Origin: Paraburkholderia aromaticivorans
GTDB taxonomy: Bacteria; Pseudomonadota; Gammaproteobacteria; Burkholderiales; Burkholderiaceae
Direction: 5' to 3'
Length of the DNA stretch: 64,000 bases
NCBI RefSeq assembly: GCF_002278075.1
Contig: NZ_CP022989.1
Span: 1,178,001 to 1,242,000 of the forward strand
Shown here: in pieces, positions 37,281 through 46,338 of the stretch
Position numbering within the stretch: the first letter of the stretch is position 1
Layout: each line of letters starts with the position of its first letter
Made by a program: the position numbers and the translations under genes
Notes under the pieces: generated by a model
What the model saw: the letters and a program-made list of their open reading frames with translations, nothing else
Database searches by the model: none
Told to the model about the DNA's origin: nothing

Positions 37281-37703
37281 ATGATGCGCATGAACGCCAT
37301 CCAAATCCGCCTTCTGTCGCTCGCGCTGTTTGCCGTGTTCTGCGCGACGCTGACCTACTGGGTCGTCACGCTCAGCACGATGTCCGGTGCGCCGTTGCCC
37401 GCCGCCGCCGCGCATGCGCAGGTCTCGACCGACCAGGCCGCCACGCTGTTCGGCGGCCAGCTTACGCGCGGCGCCAACCAGGACGTGCGACTGTTCGGCA
37501 TCCTCGCTTTGCGGGAAGGCGCCGCGGCCATCGTCAGCGTCGGCGGCGAACCGCCGCACGCCGTGTCGCTCGGCAGCGCGCTGATGCAAGGCGCGAAACT
37601 CTCCGAGGTCCGCGCCCGCTCGATCATCATCGACCGCAATGGCGCGCACTCCGAAGTGTTCCTGCCGGCCAATCCCGCCGGCCCCACAATCTACGTGCGC
37701 TAA
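37281..37703 (+). CDS. gspC: Type II secretion protein C, short form, opposite strand
   Basis: A 140-residue GspC. One N-terminal membrane helix (about residues 8-32, IRLLSLALFAVFCATLTYW) is followed by the HR domain that contacts the secretin (TLFGGQL, VRLFGILAL, AAIVSVGGEPP). There is no C-terminal PDZ or coiled-coil domain. It is the only gsp gene on the plus strand, between gspG and gspF. Three ATGs (37281, 37284, 37290) are possible starts. Confidence 0.85.
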   Translation: MMRMNAIQIRLLSLALFAVFCATLTYWVVTLSTMSGAPLPAAAAHAQVSTDQAATLFGGQLTRGANQDVRLFGILALREGAAAIVSVGGEPPHAVSLGSALMQGAKLSEVRARSIIIDRNGAHSEVFLPANPAGPTIYVR

Positions 37704-37811
37704 AGCCCGGCGCCGGTCGGCCGCTTCTCCGCCGCCTGTCGTCACCGGTTGCGCGGCGGCCGCGCCGCTAACCGACGCGCGGCATCGCACCATCCAGACC
37801 CTCTCCCGGCC

Positions 37812-39029
37812 TTACTGCACCAGGTTGTTCAACTCGATGATCGGCAGCATCACCGCCAGCACGATCACCAGCACCACGCCACCCATCGCCAGAATCAGCA
37901 ACGGTTCCAGCAGACTCGTCAGGAACATCGTGCGGCGCTCGAGCTCGCGCGCTTCGCCGTCGGCGGCACGGTCGAGCATCGTGGTCACGTCGCCGGTCGC
38001 TTCGCCGGACCGGATCAGGTGCACCAGCACGGGTGGAAATGTCTTGGTATTGCCGAGCGCGCGCGACAGCGACGTGCCCTCGCGAACCCGCACGATAGCG
38101 TCGTCGATGTTCTCGCGCATCGCGTTGTTGCTGAGCGTTTCGGCGGCGGCTTGCAGCGCCCGCAGAATCGGCACGCCCGCTGCCGTCAGAATGCCGAGCG
38201 TGCTGGCAAAGCGCACAGTGTTGTAGCCGCGCACGAGTTTGCCGAGCAGCGGAGCGGTCAGCAGCCAGCGGTCGAAAGCGAGGCGCGGGCCGGGCTGCTT
38301 CAGGACCGAGCGCACCAGGTACGCGAGCACGGCCACGCCGATCAGCAGCGCCCACCACCAGTTCCGCACGAACCCGGAGAGCGCCATCATCATGATCGTG
38401 AGAAAGGGCAGTTGCTGCTTGGTGCTGGCGAACACATTCACCACCTGCGGCACCACATAGCTCAACAGAAACGTGACGATGCCGAAGGCGATGATCGTGA
38501 CGATGGTCGGGTACGTGAACGCAAGCACGATTTTCTGTTTCAGCGCGTTGCGTTGTTCGATGTAGTCCGCGAGCCGCGACAGCACCAGACCCAGTTTGCC
38601 GGTATGTTCGCCGGCCGCGACCAGCGCGCGATAGATCTCGGGAAAGTCTTTCGGATGCTGCGTCAGCGCATTGGCGAGCGAATGGCCGCCGAGCACTTCC
38701 GCGCGGATCGACGCCATCAGTTCGCGAATGTAATCGCGCTCCGATTGCTCGGTGAGCACGGCAAGCGCCTCGTCGAGCGGCAGACCGGCAATCAGCAGGC
38801 TGGCGAGCTGGCGCGTCAGGATCGCCTGCTCGCGTTGCGACAGGCGCCGCCCGAGCGACAGACGTTGATTGCGCTCGCCGCGCGTGCGCGTGGCCGCCGG
38901 TTCGACGACGAGCGGCGTCAGCCCTTGCGAACGCAGATTGGTGCGCGCGCCGCGCGCGCTGTCCGCGTCGAGCACGCCTTTTTGCGCCTTGCCCGCCGCG
39001 TCGATTGCTTCGAAACGAAATGCCGGCAT
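37812..39029 (-). CDS. gspF: Type II secretion inner-membrane platform protein F
   Basis: A 405-residue polytopic protein with two duplicated GspF units (TRQLASLLIAGLPLDEAL and FASTLGILTAAGVPILRAL) and three membrane helices. It is the platform core acted on by GspE. The gene begins five bases after the gspE stop, so gspD-E-F are one transcript. Confidence 0.94.
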   Translation of the reverse strand: MPAFRFEAIDAAGKAQKGVLDADSARGARTNLRSQGLTPLVVEPAATRTRGERNQRLSLGRRLSQREQAILTRQLASLLIAGLPLDEALAVLTEQSERDYIRELMASIRAEVLGGHSLANALTQHPKDFPEIYRALVAAGEHTGKLGLVLSRLADYIEQRNALKQKIVLAFTYPTIVTIIAFGIVTFLLSYVVPQVVNVFASTKQQLPFLTIMMMALSGFVRNWWWALLIGVAVLAYLVRSVLKQPGPRLAFDRWLLTAPLLGKLVRGYNTVRFASTLGILTAAGVPILRALQAAAETLSNNAMRENIDDAIVRVREGTSLSRALGNTKTFPPVLVHLIRSGEATGDVTTMLDRAADGEARELERRTMFLTSLLEPLLILAMGGVVLVIVLAVMLPIIELNNLVQ

Positions 39030-39033
39030 GCGC

Positions 39034-40602
39034 TTATGCTCCGCCCGTGACGCGGATCACTTCTTCGAGCGATGTAAGGCCGGAGGCGAGCCAGCGGTCC
39101 GCGTCCTCGCGCAGCGTACGCATGCCTTGCGCGCGGCCGGCCGCGAGGATTTCCGCGTCGGCCGCGTTGCGGTGAACCAGCGTGCGGATGTCGTCGTCGA
39201 TCAGCAGCAGTTCGTAGACGCCGCGACGTCCCGCGTAGCCGGAGTGGCCGCACCGGTCGCAACCCACCGGATGCCAGCGCACGCTGCCGTCTTCTTCCAC
39301 TCGCTCTTCGCGGCACACCGGACACAAGCGCCGCACGAGCCGCTGCGCGAGCACGCCGAGCAGCGACGACGCCAGCAGATACGGCTCCACGCCCATGTCG
39401 GTCAAACGTGTCACGGCGGAGGCCGCGTCGTTGGTGTGCAGCGTGGCCAGCACGAGGTGGCCTGTCAGCGACGCCTGCACCGCGATCTGCGCGGTCTCCA
39501 GGTCGCGGATTTCACCGATCATGATGACGTCCGGGTCCTGCCGCAGAATCGAGCGCAGCGCCCGCGCGAAGGTCATGCCGATCCGTTCGTTGACCTGCGT
39601 CTGGCCGATGCCCGCCAGGTCGTATTCGATCGGGTCTTCGACCGTCATGATGTTGGTGGTCGCCGTTTCGAGCCGCGACATTGACGCATACAGCGTGGTG
39701 GTTTTACCCGAACCGGTCGGGCCGGTCACCAGCACGATGCCGTGCGGCCTGCCGATCAGCTTGTCGAACTTGACGAGCGTGTCGGACGCCATGCCGAGTG
39801 CTTCGAGATTCAGACGCGACGCGTCCTTCTCCAACAAACGCAGCACCGCGCGTTCGCCGTGACCGGTCGGCAGCGTCGAGACCCGCACGTCGACCGGGCG
39901 GCCGCCCACGCGCAGCGTGATGCGGCCATCTTGCGGCAGGCGCTTCTCGGCAATGTCGAGTTGCGCCATGATCTTGATCCGCGAGATCAGCGCGCCGTGC
40001 AGCGCCTTCTTCGGGCGCACCACATCGCGCAACGTGCCGTCCACGCGAAAGCGCACGACAGAGGCATTCTCGAACGGCTCGATGTGAATATCCGATGCCT
40101 GCTCGCGCGCCGCTTGCGTGAGCAACGCGTTGATCATGCGGATGATCGGCGCGTCGTCTTCCGACTCCAGCAGATCCTCCACCTCGGGAATGTCCTGCAT
40201 GAGGCGCGAGAGATCGACTTCGCCTTCCACTTCGCCGACCACCTGCGCGGCGCTGCCGTCCTGGCGCGCATACGCCTGGTTGATCGCCTGCGCGAGTTCG
40301 TCGGCGGGCACGCGCACGATCGACACCGCGCCGAAGTTACGCGCCACTTCGGAGAGCGCCGCGTCGCTCGTGCGTTCGCTGATCCAGACTTCGAGGCTGT
40401 CCGCATGCTGGTGCGCAACCAGAATCTGGCCGGCGCGGGCAAAGCCGTAGGGCACGAGCCGCGCGGCGATCGCCGACGGCGCCTCGCGCCCGGCATGCTC
40501 GGTCACGCCCGCATTCGGAATCGCGGCGGCTTGTGCCGCTGCCCCGGCTCGCGTTGCTGCCGGCGCAGCGGACGCTGACGGCGGCGTCGACGGCGTGCTC
40601 AC
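39034..40602 (-). CDS. gspE: Type II secretion ATPase E
   Basis: A 522-residue hexameric ATPase powering pseudopilus assembly. Walker A is GPTGSGKTTT, the Asp box is IMTVEDPIEYDL, Walker B is PDVIMIGEIRD, and the His box is LATLHTNDAA. A four-Cys zinc site (CPVC and CDRC) is near the C-terminus. It starts at GTG 40602, overlapping the gspD stop by four bases (GTGA). The N-terminal 35 residues are Ala/Pro-rich. Confidence 0.93.
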   Translation of the reverse strand: MSTPSTPPSASAAPAATRAGAAAQAAAIPNAGVTEHAGREAPSAIAARLVPYGFARAGQILVAHQHADSLEVWISERTSDAALSEVARNFGAVSIVRVPADELAQAINQAYARQDGSAAQVVGEVEGEVDLSRLMQDIPEVEDLLESEDDAPIIRMINALLTQAAREQASDIHIEPFENASVVRFRVDGTLRDVVRPKKALHGALISRIKIMAQLDIAEKRLPQDGRITLRVGGRPVDVRVSTLPTGHGERAVLRLLEKDASRLNLEALGMASDTLVKFDKLIGRPHGIVLVTGPTGSGKTTTLYASMSRLETATTNIMTVEDPIEYDLAGIGQTQVNERIGMTFARALRSILRQDPDVIMIGEIRDLETAQIAVQASLTGHLVLATLHTNDAASAVTRLTDMGVEPYLLASSLLGVLAQRLVRRLCPVCREERVEEDGSVRWHPVGCDRCGHSGYAGRRGVYELLLIDDDIRTLVHRNAADAEILAAGRAQGMRTLREDADRWLASGLTSLEEVIRVTGGA

Positions 40603-42992
40603 GGCCGCACTCCCGGCGACGCGGTGGACGGCGTCACGGTGACGGGGTTGCTCTGCACGGCAGGGCCAACGGTGGCCGGACTGCTCTGCGCGGCGGCGCC
40701 GTTGGTGGTCGCCGCACCGCTGGTGGCCGCGGCGCCGTTCGTCACCGCACCGCCGTTGGCGGGCGGCGGCGCCATCTTCTGCCGGCGCATCTTGTCGATA
40801 TCGAACAGATTCATCTCGGGCGAACCGCCCTGGCTCGGACCGATCGGCATCGGCGGCACCACCGGATCGTCGCTGTCCTTCATCAGGTTGTTGTCCTGCT
40901 TGTACGCGCCCTGCACGCCCTGGATGTAGTCGTAGCGATTCGACGTCACGGCCTGAGCCGTACCACGATCGTTGATGATCACCGGGCGCAGGAACACCAT
41001 CAGGTTGGTCTTGTTGCGGGTCTTCTGTTCCGAGCGGAACAACTGGCCGATCCACGGAATATCGCCGAGCAGCGGCACCTTGCTATTGCTGACCTGGTAG
41101 TTATCCTGCATCAAGCCGCCCAGCACGATGATCTCGCCGTTGTCCGCGAGCACCGTCGACTGGATCGAACGCTTGGTGAATTCCGGGCCGGCCGGGTTGG
41201 TCGCGGCGTTGTTCGTGCCGGTGACGATCGCCGAATCTTCGGTGTAGAGCTGCAGCCTGAGAATGCCGCCGTCGGTGATCTGCGGCTTGACGTGCAGCGT
41301 CAGACCGACGTCCACGCGATCGTAGGTATTGAACGCCGAGGTCGCGGTCGAGCTCGTGAGGTTCGAATACGAACCCGTCTGGATCGGCACGTTGGTGCCG
41401 ACGACGATCTTGGCTTCCTCGTTGTCGAGCGTAATGAGGTTAGGCGTCGACAGGACGTTCGCATCGGCGGTCTGCGAGAGCGCCTGCAGCAGCGCGCCGA
41501 GTCCCTGCACACCGAAAATGTTGTGAATCCAGCCGACGTTGAGGCCCTGCTGGAGACTTTGCCCGGCGAGCGCCCCGGCCAGACCGCCCGTGGCGCCGGT
41601 CGCCGCGGCCGCCGCGGTCAGATTGATGATGCTGTTGCTGCTGCCGGTCTGCAGATTGGTACCGGCAAAGATGGAATTGTTCGCGACCTGCCATTGAATG
41701 CCGAGATTGCCACTCGTATTCGAATTCAACTCGACGATCAACGCTTCGAGATAAACCTGAGCGCGCCGTGCGTCGAGCTGGTCGATCACCGCGCGCAAGT
41801 TGCGGTACACCGGCTCGGCCGCCGTAATGATCAGCGAGTTGGTCGCGGCATCCGCCTGGATCATGCCGCCCGGCTGATTGTCGTCGCCCTTTTCCTTCTC
41901 GTTACCTAGCAGGCCGCCGGAATTGGCGCCGCCGCCCGCGCCGTAGCCGCCGCCAGCGCCGCCCATCGGCGAGGCCATCGAGCTGCTGCCGAGACCGCCC
42001 GACGGCAGCGGCGGCGTACCCGAGGCGCCCGTCGAATTGCCGCCGCCCAGCCCACCGCCGCCGTTCTGATTGAACGAATTCGCATCGTTCGAGGTCGCCG
42101 ACGAGCCAGTCTCGCCGCCTTTGCCGAACATGCCGCGCAAAGTCTTGGCGAGCCTCGTCGCGTCCGCGTTGCGCAGCGGCACGACGTGAATGTTGCCGGG
42201 CATCGTGGTCGGCGTATCGAGTTCTTTCGCCAGTTGCTTCGCCGCCGCGAGACGCGCGCCGTTCGACGCGCGGATCAGCAGCGAGTTGGTGCGCGCGTCG
42301 GCCGTGATCGAGACCTTCAGCGTCGCGTCGGTGCTGCCGATCGCGCCCGGGTCGAGCATCTTGGAGAGTTGCGTGGCGATGTCGATCGCGTTGGCGTTCT
42401 TCAGTTGCACCACCGATACCGACTGGCCCGCCGCCGTATCCACACCGGCAATGATCTGCGCAATACGCCGCACGTTGTCGGCGTAATCGGTCACGACGAT
42501 CGTGTTGTTGGCGGGGTAGGCCGCCACCGTATTGTTCGGGGAGATCAGCGGGCGCAACACCGGCAGCAGATTGTTGGCCGATTCGTTCTTCAGTACGAAC
42601 ACCTGCGTCACCACCTGGTCGCCGCGCGCGGTGGGCGCGTTGCCCACGTAGGTCGGCACGCCTTGCAGCTTGGCATCGGCCTCGGGCACCACTTTCAGGA
42701 CGCCGTGGTCTTGCACGAGCGCGAAGCCCTGCATGCGCAAAGCGGACTGCAAGGTCTTCAGCGCCTGATCTTCAGGCACGGCATTTTCCGACACCAGATT
42801 CAGCTGACCCTTCACACGCGGGTCGACGATGATCGTTTTGCCGGTTGCCGCGCCGATCGCCTTGGCCACCTGGTCGATGTCGGCGTTGACGAAGTTGAGT
42901 GTCACCTGAGCCTGTGCTGTCTGCGCGGTGATCAAACCAGCCACCAGCAGCGCCGTTGCGACGCGACGCAAAGCCATACGATTTCTTCTCAT
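40599..42992 (-). CDS. gspD: Type II secretion outer-membrane secretin D
   Basis: A 797-residue secretin. The signal peptide ends near AQTAQAQ. N0-N3 domains follow (VTLNFVNADIDQVAKAIG; VFVLKNESANNLLPVLRPL). A long Gly/Asn/Ser-rich loop lies at about residues 295-370 in N3. The secretin core carries VPLLGDIPWIGQLFR near the end of the barrel. The C-terminal 80 residues are Ala/Thr/Pro-rich. It forms the outer-membrane gate. ATGs at 42992 and 42977 are both possible; AGAAG precedes the latter. Confidence 0.93.
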   Translation of the reverse strand: MRRNRMALRRVATALLVAGLITAQTAQAQVTLNFVNADIDQVAKAIGAATGKTIIVDPRVKGQLNLVSENAVPEDQALKTLQSALRMQGFALVQDHGVLKVVPEADAKLQGVPTYVGNAPTARGDQVVTQVFVLKNESANNLLPVLRPLISPNNTVAAYPANNTIVVTDYADNVRRIAQIIAGVDTAAGQSVSVVQLKNANAIDIATQLSKMLDPGAIGSTDATLKVSITADARTNSLLIRASNGARLAAAKQLAKELDTPTTMPGNIHVVPLRNADATRLAKTLRGMFGKGGETGSSATSNDANSFNQNGGGGLGGGNSTGASGTPPLPSGGLGSSSMASPMGGAGGGYGAGGGANSGGLLGNEKEKGDDNQPGGMIQADAATNSLIITAAEPVYRNLRAVIDQLDARRAQVYLEALIVELNSNTSGNLGIQWQVANNSIFAGTNLQTGSSNSIINLTAAAAATGATGGLAGALAGQSLQQGLNVGWIHNIFGVQGLGALLQALSQTADANVLSTPNLITLDNEEAKIVVGTNVPIQTGSYSNLTSSTATSAFNTYDRVDVGLTLHVKPQITDGGILRLQLYTEDSAIVTGTNNAATNPAGPEFTKRSIQSTVLADNGEIIVLGGLMQDNYQVSNSKVPLLGDIPWIGQLFRSEQKTRNKTNLMVFLRPVIINDRGTAQAVTSNRYDYIQGVQGAYKQDNNLMKDSDDPVVPPMPIGPSQGGSPEMNLFDIDKMRRQKMAPPPANGGAVTNGAAATSGAATTNGAAAQSSPATVGPAVQSNPVTVTPSTASPGVRP

Positions 42993-43491
42993 GAAATAGG
43001 GTATTGATGCCGACGGCCGCAGCCGCCGACTGTCATGCTGTGCGGACATGGGAGCAGGCCGCCGCCCTGTCGGTCTGCCGGCCGGCCTCGCGAGCGATTA
43101 CCGCCCTCGCTGCCCGCCGCCCGATGCCCGAAAAAAATGAACAGTACCAGTTTTTCATGTCGGATTTGTCACAAAACAGACTGCGCCATGCGATTCCTCT
43201 AAAGTTCCGCCCCTTTTGTCAAGCATTTGAAAGCTAATGAAATGGGTCTTGATGAGCGAGAAAAGGCTTCGTTTTCTACGCATTTATGTCGGTTAGCCAA
43301 CTTGACGGAGGTTCGCCTGCCGGTATGATACGAGCCGTTCGAGTCCCTGGTTGCGGGTTGCTGACGCGGGTTTTCCCGATGTCCGGCGCACACCCGGCTG
43401 GCGTGGCTCGGCGGCTGTCAGCGGCTGAAGTATGGCCGACGCGGTCTCTTGCCCAACCTTACTCTTGCGCTTTACTTAGTGGTCTTGACCG
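42993..43491. other. Intergenic region between gspD and the transglycosylase gene
   Basis: This divergent gap of about 500 bases must hold the promoters of the gspD-E-F unit and of the transglycosylase gene. The stretch at about 43130-43290 is AT-richer than its surroundings. No coding frame and no clear terminator were seen. Confidence 0.5.
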
Positions 43492-43938
43492 ATGAATCGT
43501 CCCTTCGTCACCTTCGCCGCAGGACTCGCCGTGCTGATAGCAGCAGGGTCCGCGCGCGCCGATTGCTTTGACGAAGCGGCGAAGTATCAGAAGGTCAACC
43601 CCCTGATTCTGCGCGCAATCGCGTGGCAAGAGTCACATAATCGTCCCGACGCACAGCATAAAAACGCCAACGGCTCGATCGACTACGGCGTCATGCAGAT
43701 CAATTCGATCCATCTGCCCACGCTCGCCCAGTACGGTATCTCGCAAGGCACGCTGATGGAGCCGTGCAAGAACGTCTATATCGCGGCATGGCATCTGCGC
43801 CGCCAGATGAACAAGTACGGCAACACCTGGCAGGCAATCGGCGCGTACCACTCCGAAACGCCGGCATTGCGGGACAAGTACGCGCAGCAGATCGTCGCGA
43901 TCCTGCGCAAGTGGAATCTGATGCCGGCTGCGCACTAG
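43492..43938 (+). CDS. Periplasmic lytic transglycosylase (SLT family)
   Basis: A 148-residue exported lytic transglycosylase. The signal peptide ends near ARA (about residue 23). The SLT fold has catalytic Glu47 in AIAWQESHN and the GVMQINS motif. The C-terminal [10 protein letters not shown] is typical of IagB/VirB1-type enzymes, which open peptidoglycan for envelope machines. Its place beside gspD suggests it may help install the secretion system; this is inference. Confidence 0.88.
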   Translation: MNRPFVTFAAGLAVLIAAGSARADCFDEAAKYQKVNPLILRAIAWQESHNRPDAQHKNANGSIDYGVMQINSIHLPTLAQYGISQGTLMEPCKNVYIAAWHLRRQMNKYGNTWQAIGAYHSETPALRDKYAQQIVAILRKWNLMPAAH

Positions 43939-44101
43939 CGCGGTCCAATCCGGCTTGATCCGGCCCATTGCGCGGCCACCACCCGTTTTGATGCACAATG
44001 CGGCTTCGTGCTGCCGTCGAGGCTCGCGCGTCGTGCAGCTCACGCAGTCATGCAGCGCGAGGCCCGGCACGCCTTCCAATCCCTTAGCTTTCCGTACTGC
44101 G

Positions 44102-45436
44102 ATGAACCAGCCGCTATTGCCCGTCACCGTGCTCTCCGGTTTTCTGGGCGCCGGCAAGACCACGCTCCTGAATCACATTCTCGCCAATCGCGCCGGTTTG
44201 CGCGTGGCCGTGATCGTCAACGATCTGGCTGCCGTCAATATCGATGCGGCGCTCGTGCGCGATGCCGCTGCGCTTTCTCATGTCGAGGAGCAGCTCGTCG
44301 AACTGTCGAACGGCTGCATCTGCTGCACGTTGCGCGACGATCTGCGGGTCGAGATCAAGCGCCTCGCTGCCGAGCAGCGCTTCGACGCGATCCTGATCGA
44401 GTCGACCGGCGTCGCCGAACCCATGCCGATCGCGGAAACCTTCACTTTCGTCGATGACGAAGGCGCGTCGCTCTCCGACGTCGCCCGGCTCGACACGATG
44501 GTGACGGTGGTCGATGCGTTCAACTTTCTGCGCGACTACGGCTCGGCCGACGCGCTAGCCGAGCGCGGTATCGCGGCGAGCGAGGAAGATGACCGCACGC
44601 TGGTCGAATTGCTGATCGAGCAGATCGAATTCTGCGACGTGTTGGTGGTGAACAAGGCGGACCTTGTCAGCGCGGACGAACTCACGCGCCTGCAGCGCAT
44701 TCTCGGCCGGATCAACCCGCGCGCGGTGCAGGTGGCCGCCCGTTTCGGCGACGTGCCGCTTGCTCAAGTGCTGAACACCGGCCGATTCGATTTCGACGAG
44801 GCGTCGAGCGCGCCGGGTTGGCTGGCGTCGCTCAATCATGAGCATGACCACGAGCACGGCCATGCGCATCACGGTGAGGCGGATGAATTCGGCATCAGCA
44901 CTTTCATTTACCGGGCGCGCCGGCCGTTTCATCCGGAACGCTTGTGGGCGCTGCTGCATCAGGAGTGGAAGGGCGTTTTGCGCAGCAAAGGCTTCTTCTG
45001 GCTCGCCACCCGCAACGATATAGCCGGTTCGCTCTCGCAGGCGGGCGGCGCTTGCCGCCACGGTCCGGCAGGCATGTGGTGGGCCGCTCAGGACCGCAGC
45101 GAATGGCCCGACGGCGACGACGAGCTGGCCGCCGAAATCGCCGCGGACTGGTACGGCGACCCGGACGATCTGAGCATTGGCGACCGCCGTCAGGAACTGG
45201 TCATGATCGGCGTCGGCATCGACCCCGCTGTCTGGCAGGCGAAGTTCGACGCGTGTCTGCTGACCGAGGACGAATACGCGCAGGGACCGCAGGCTTGGGA
45301 AAAGCTCGCCGATCCGTTCCCGGCCTGGGACTTCGACGAAGACGACCACGACCACGACCACGACCACGATCACAACCATCATGACCACGATCACGACGGT
45401 CATGGCCACGGTGAAATCGTGCATCGCCACGACTGA
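44102..45436 (+). CDS. CobW/COG0523-family GTPase with His/Asp-rich tail (metal chaperone type)
   Basis: A 444-residue G3E GTPase. Walker A is [14 protein letters not shown], the metal-binding motif is GCICC, and the base-recognition motif is NKADL. A His-rich loop ([16 protein letters not shown]) lies about residue 240, and a C-terminal tail alternates His and Asp over about 30 residues. Such proteins deliver zinc or another metal to client enzymes. No Zur site or metal gene was seen nearby. The start at 44102 matches the family N-terminus; the frame extends upstream without support. Confidence 0.9.
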   Translation: MNQPLLPVTVLSGFLGAGKTTLLNHILANRAGLRVAVIVNDLAAVNIDAALVRDAAALSHVEEQLVELSNGCICCTLRDDLRVEIKRLAAEQRFDAILIESTGVAEPMPIAETFTFVDDEGASLSDVARLDTMVTVVDAFNFLRDYGSADALAERGIAASEEDDRTLVELLIEQIEFCDVLVVNKADLVSADELTRLQRILGRINPRAVQVAARFGDVPLAQVLNTGRFDFDEASSAPGWLASLNHEHDHEHGHAHHGEADEFGISTFIYRARRPFHPERLWALLHQEWKGVLRSKGFFWLATRNDIAGSLSQAGGACRHGPAGMWWAAQDRSEWPDGDDELAAEIAADWYGDPDDLSIGDRRQELVMIGVGIDPAVWQAKFDACLLTEDEYAQGPQAWEKLADPFPAWDFDEDDHDHDHDHDHNHHDHDHDGHGHGEIVHRHD

Positions 45437-45519
45437 GCGGCTTAGCCTAACGGCGAGATAGCCGCGACGCTCGTCGCCGCTATCCGTTGCGCCGTGCGCG
45501 GACAAAGAACGCGCAGGCG

Positions 45520-45542
45520 AAAAAAAACCCGCCGTTGGCGGG
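45520..45542 (-). terminator. Rho-independent terminator of hupB
   Basis: On the minus strand CCCGCC and GGCGGG pair around a three-base loop and are followed by eight Ts, 25 bases after the hupB stop codon. Confidence 0.88.
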
Positions 45543-45567
45543 TGTCAACTGCCTGGCAGTAGTCTGC

Positions 45568-45846
45568 TTAGCGCTTGTTGACTGCATCCTTGAACGCCTT
45601 ACCAGCCGTGAACTTGACGGTCTTGGCGGCCGGGATCTTGATAGTTTCGCCGGTCTTGGGGTTACGACCCGTACGTGCTGCGCGCTTGCCCGAACCGAAG
45701 CTGCCGAAGCCGATCAACTGGACCGCATCACCCTTCGACACAGACTTCTTGATCACTTCAAGCAACGTGTCCAGCGTTTCACCGGTTTGAGCCTTGCTGG
45801 CGCCCGTCTGTCCTGCGACGGCGTCGATCAGTTCCTGTTTGTTCAT
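45568..45846 (-). CDS. hupB: DNA-binding protein HU-beta
   Basis: A 92-residue HU protein that bends and compacts DNA. The N-terminal helices are [20 protein letters not shown]. The beta arms carry [18 protein letters not shown] and the HU signature. A near-consensus −10 box, TATAAT (45896-45901, minus strand), lies about 50 bases before the ATG. The ribosome site is AAGGAA. It is monocistronic, with its own terminator. Confidence 0.96.
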   Translation of the reverse strand: MNKQELIDAVAGQTGASKAQTGETLDTLLEVIKKSVSKGDAVQLIGFGSFGSGKRAARTGRNPKTGETIKIPAAKTVKFTAGKAFKDAVNKR

Positions 45847-46338
45847 TAAGGTTCCTTTCTGAGTTTAGGTTGACACGAACAGCGCGAACGCGCCGATTAT
45901 ACGTGCGCGGGCCGCGCCGTCGAGCAGCTCCGGCTCCGGATCCCCTCCGGACCAATCGCGCCGGACAGATAAGCGTCCGTCGGCCGAGCTGCCGCTCCCT
46001 TCGCGGCGCTTGCTATGATAGCGCAGCGCAAACCCAATCAGGATAAGGGTTTCGAAGAATTGCGCGGTGACGAAGCGGATATTGCAACGAAACTGCCATT
46101 TTTGCTCCCGGCAACCCCAACCGAGGGCTGAAACCCAGTACGGACGGGGCCTGGCGTTGGTTTTTGCCAACGTTCGGCGCGTCTTTTCCGCCGTCCGGCG
46201 AGCTGCACGCGCGGGCGGCAACCTTCGACCCGCGTGCGAGAACGCCGGGCCGGTCCGAATTTTCTCACCCCCTCGGGGGTCCTGTCGGGAAACGGCAGGC
46301 TCTGGGGGCATCTTTCCGAGCGTCATTTTCCGTCGCGC
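45847..46338. other. Intergenic region between hupB and mnmC
   Basis: A divergent gap of about 490 bases. It contains the hupB promoter near 45896-45901 and, for mnmC, a TATGATAG −10-like box near 46013. A small hairpin, CGTTGG with CCAACG, lies near 46155-46172. No convincing coding frame. Confidence 0.5.

Noticed and set aside
39034..41055. gspE start placed upstream inside gspD, giving 673 residues
   Set aside because: The extra 151 residues are translated from the gspD frame region and look non-coding. GTG at 40602 with a four-base overlap gives the normal GspE length.
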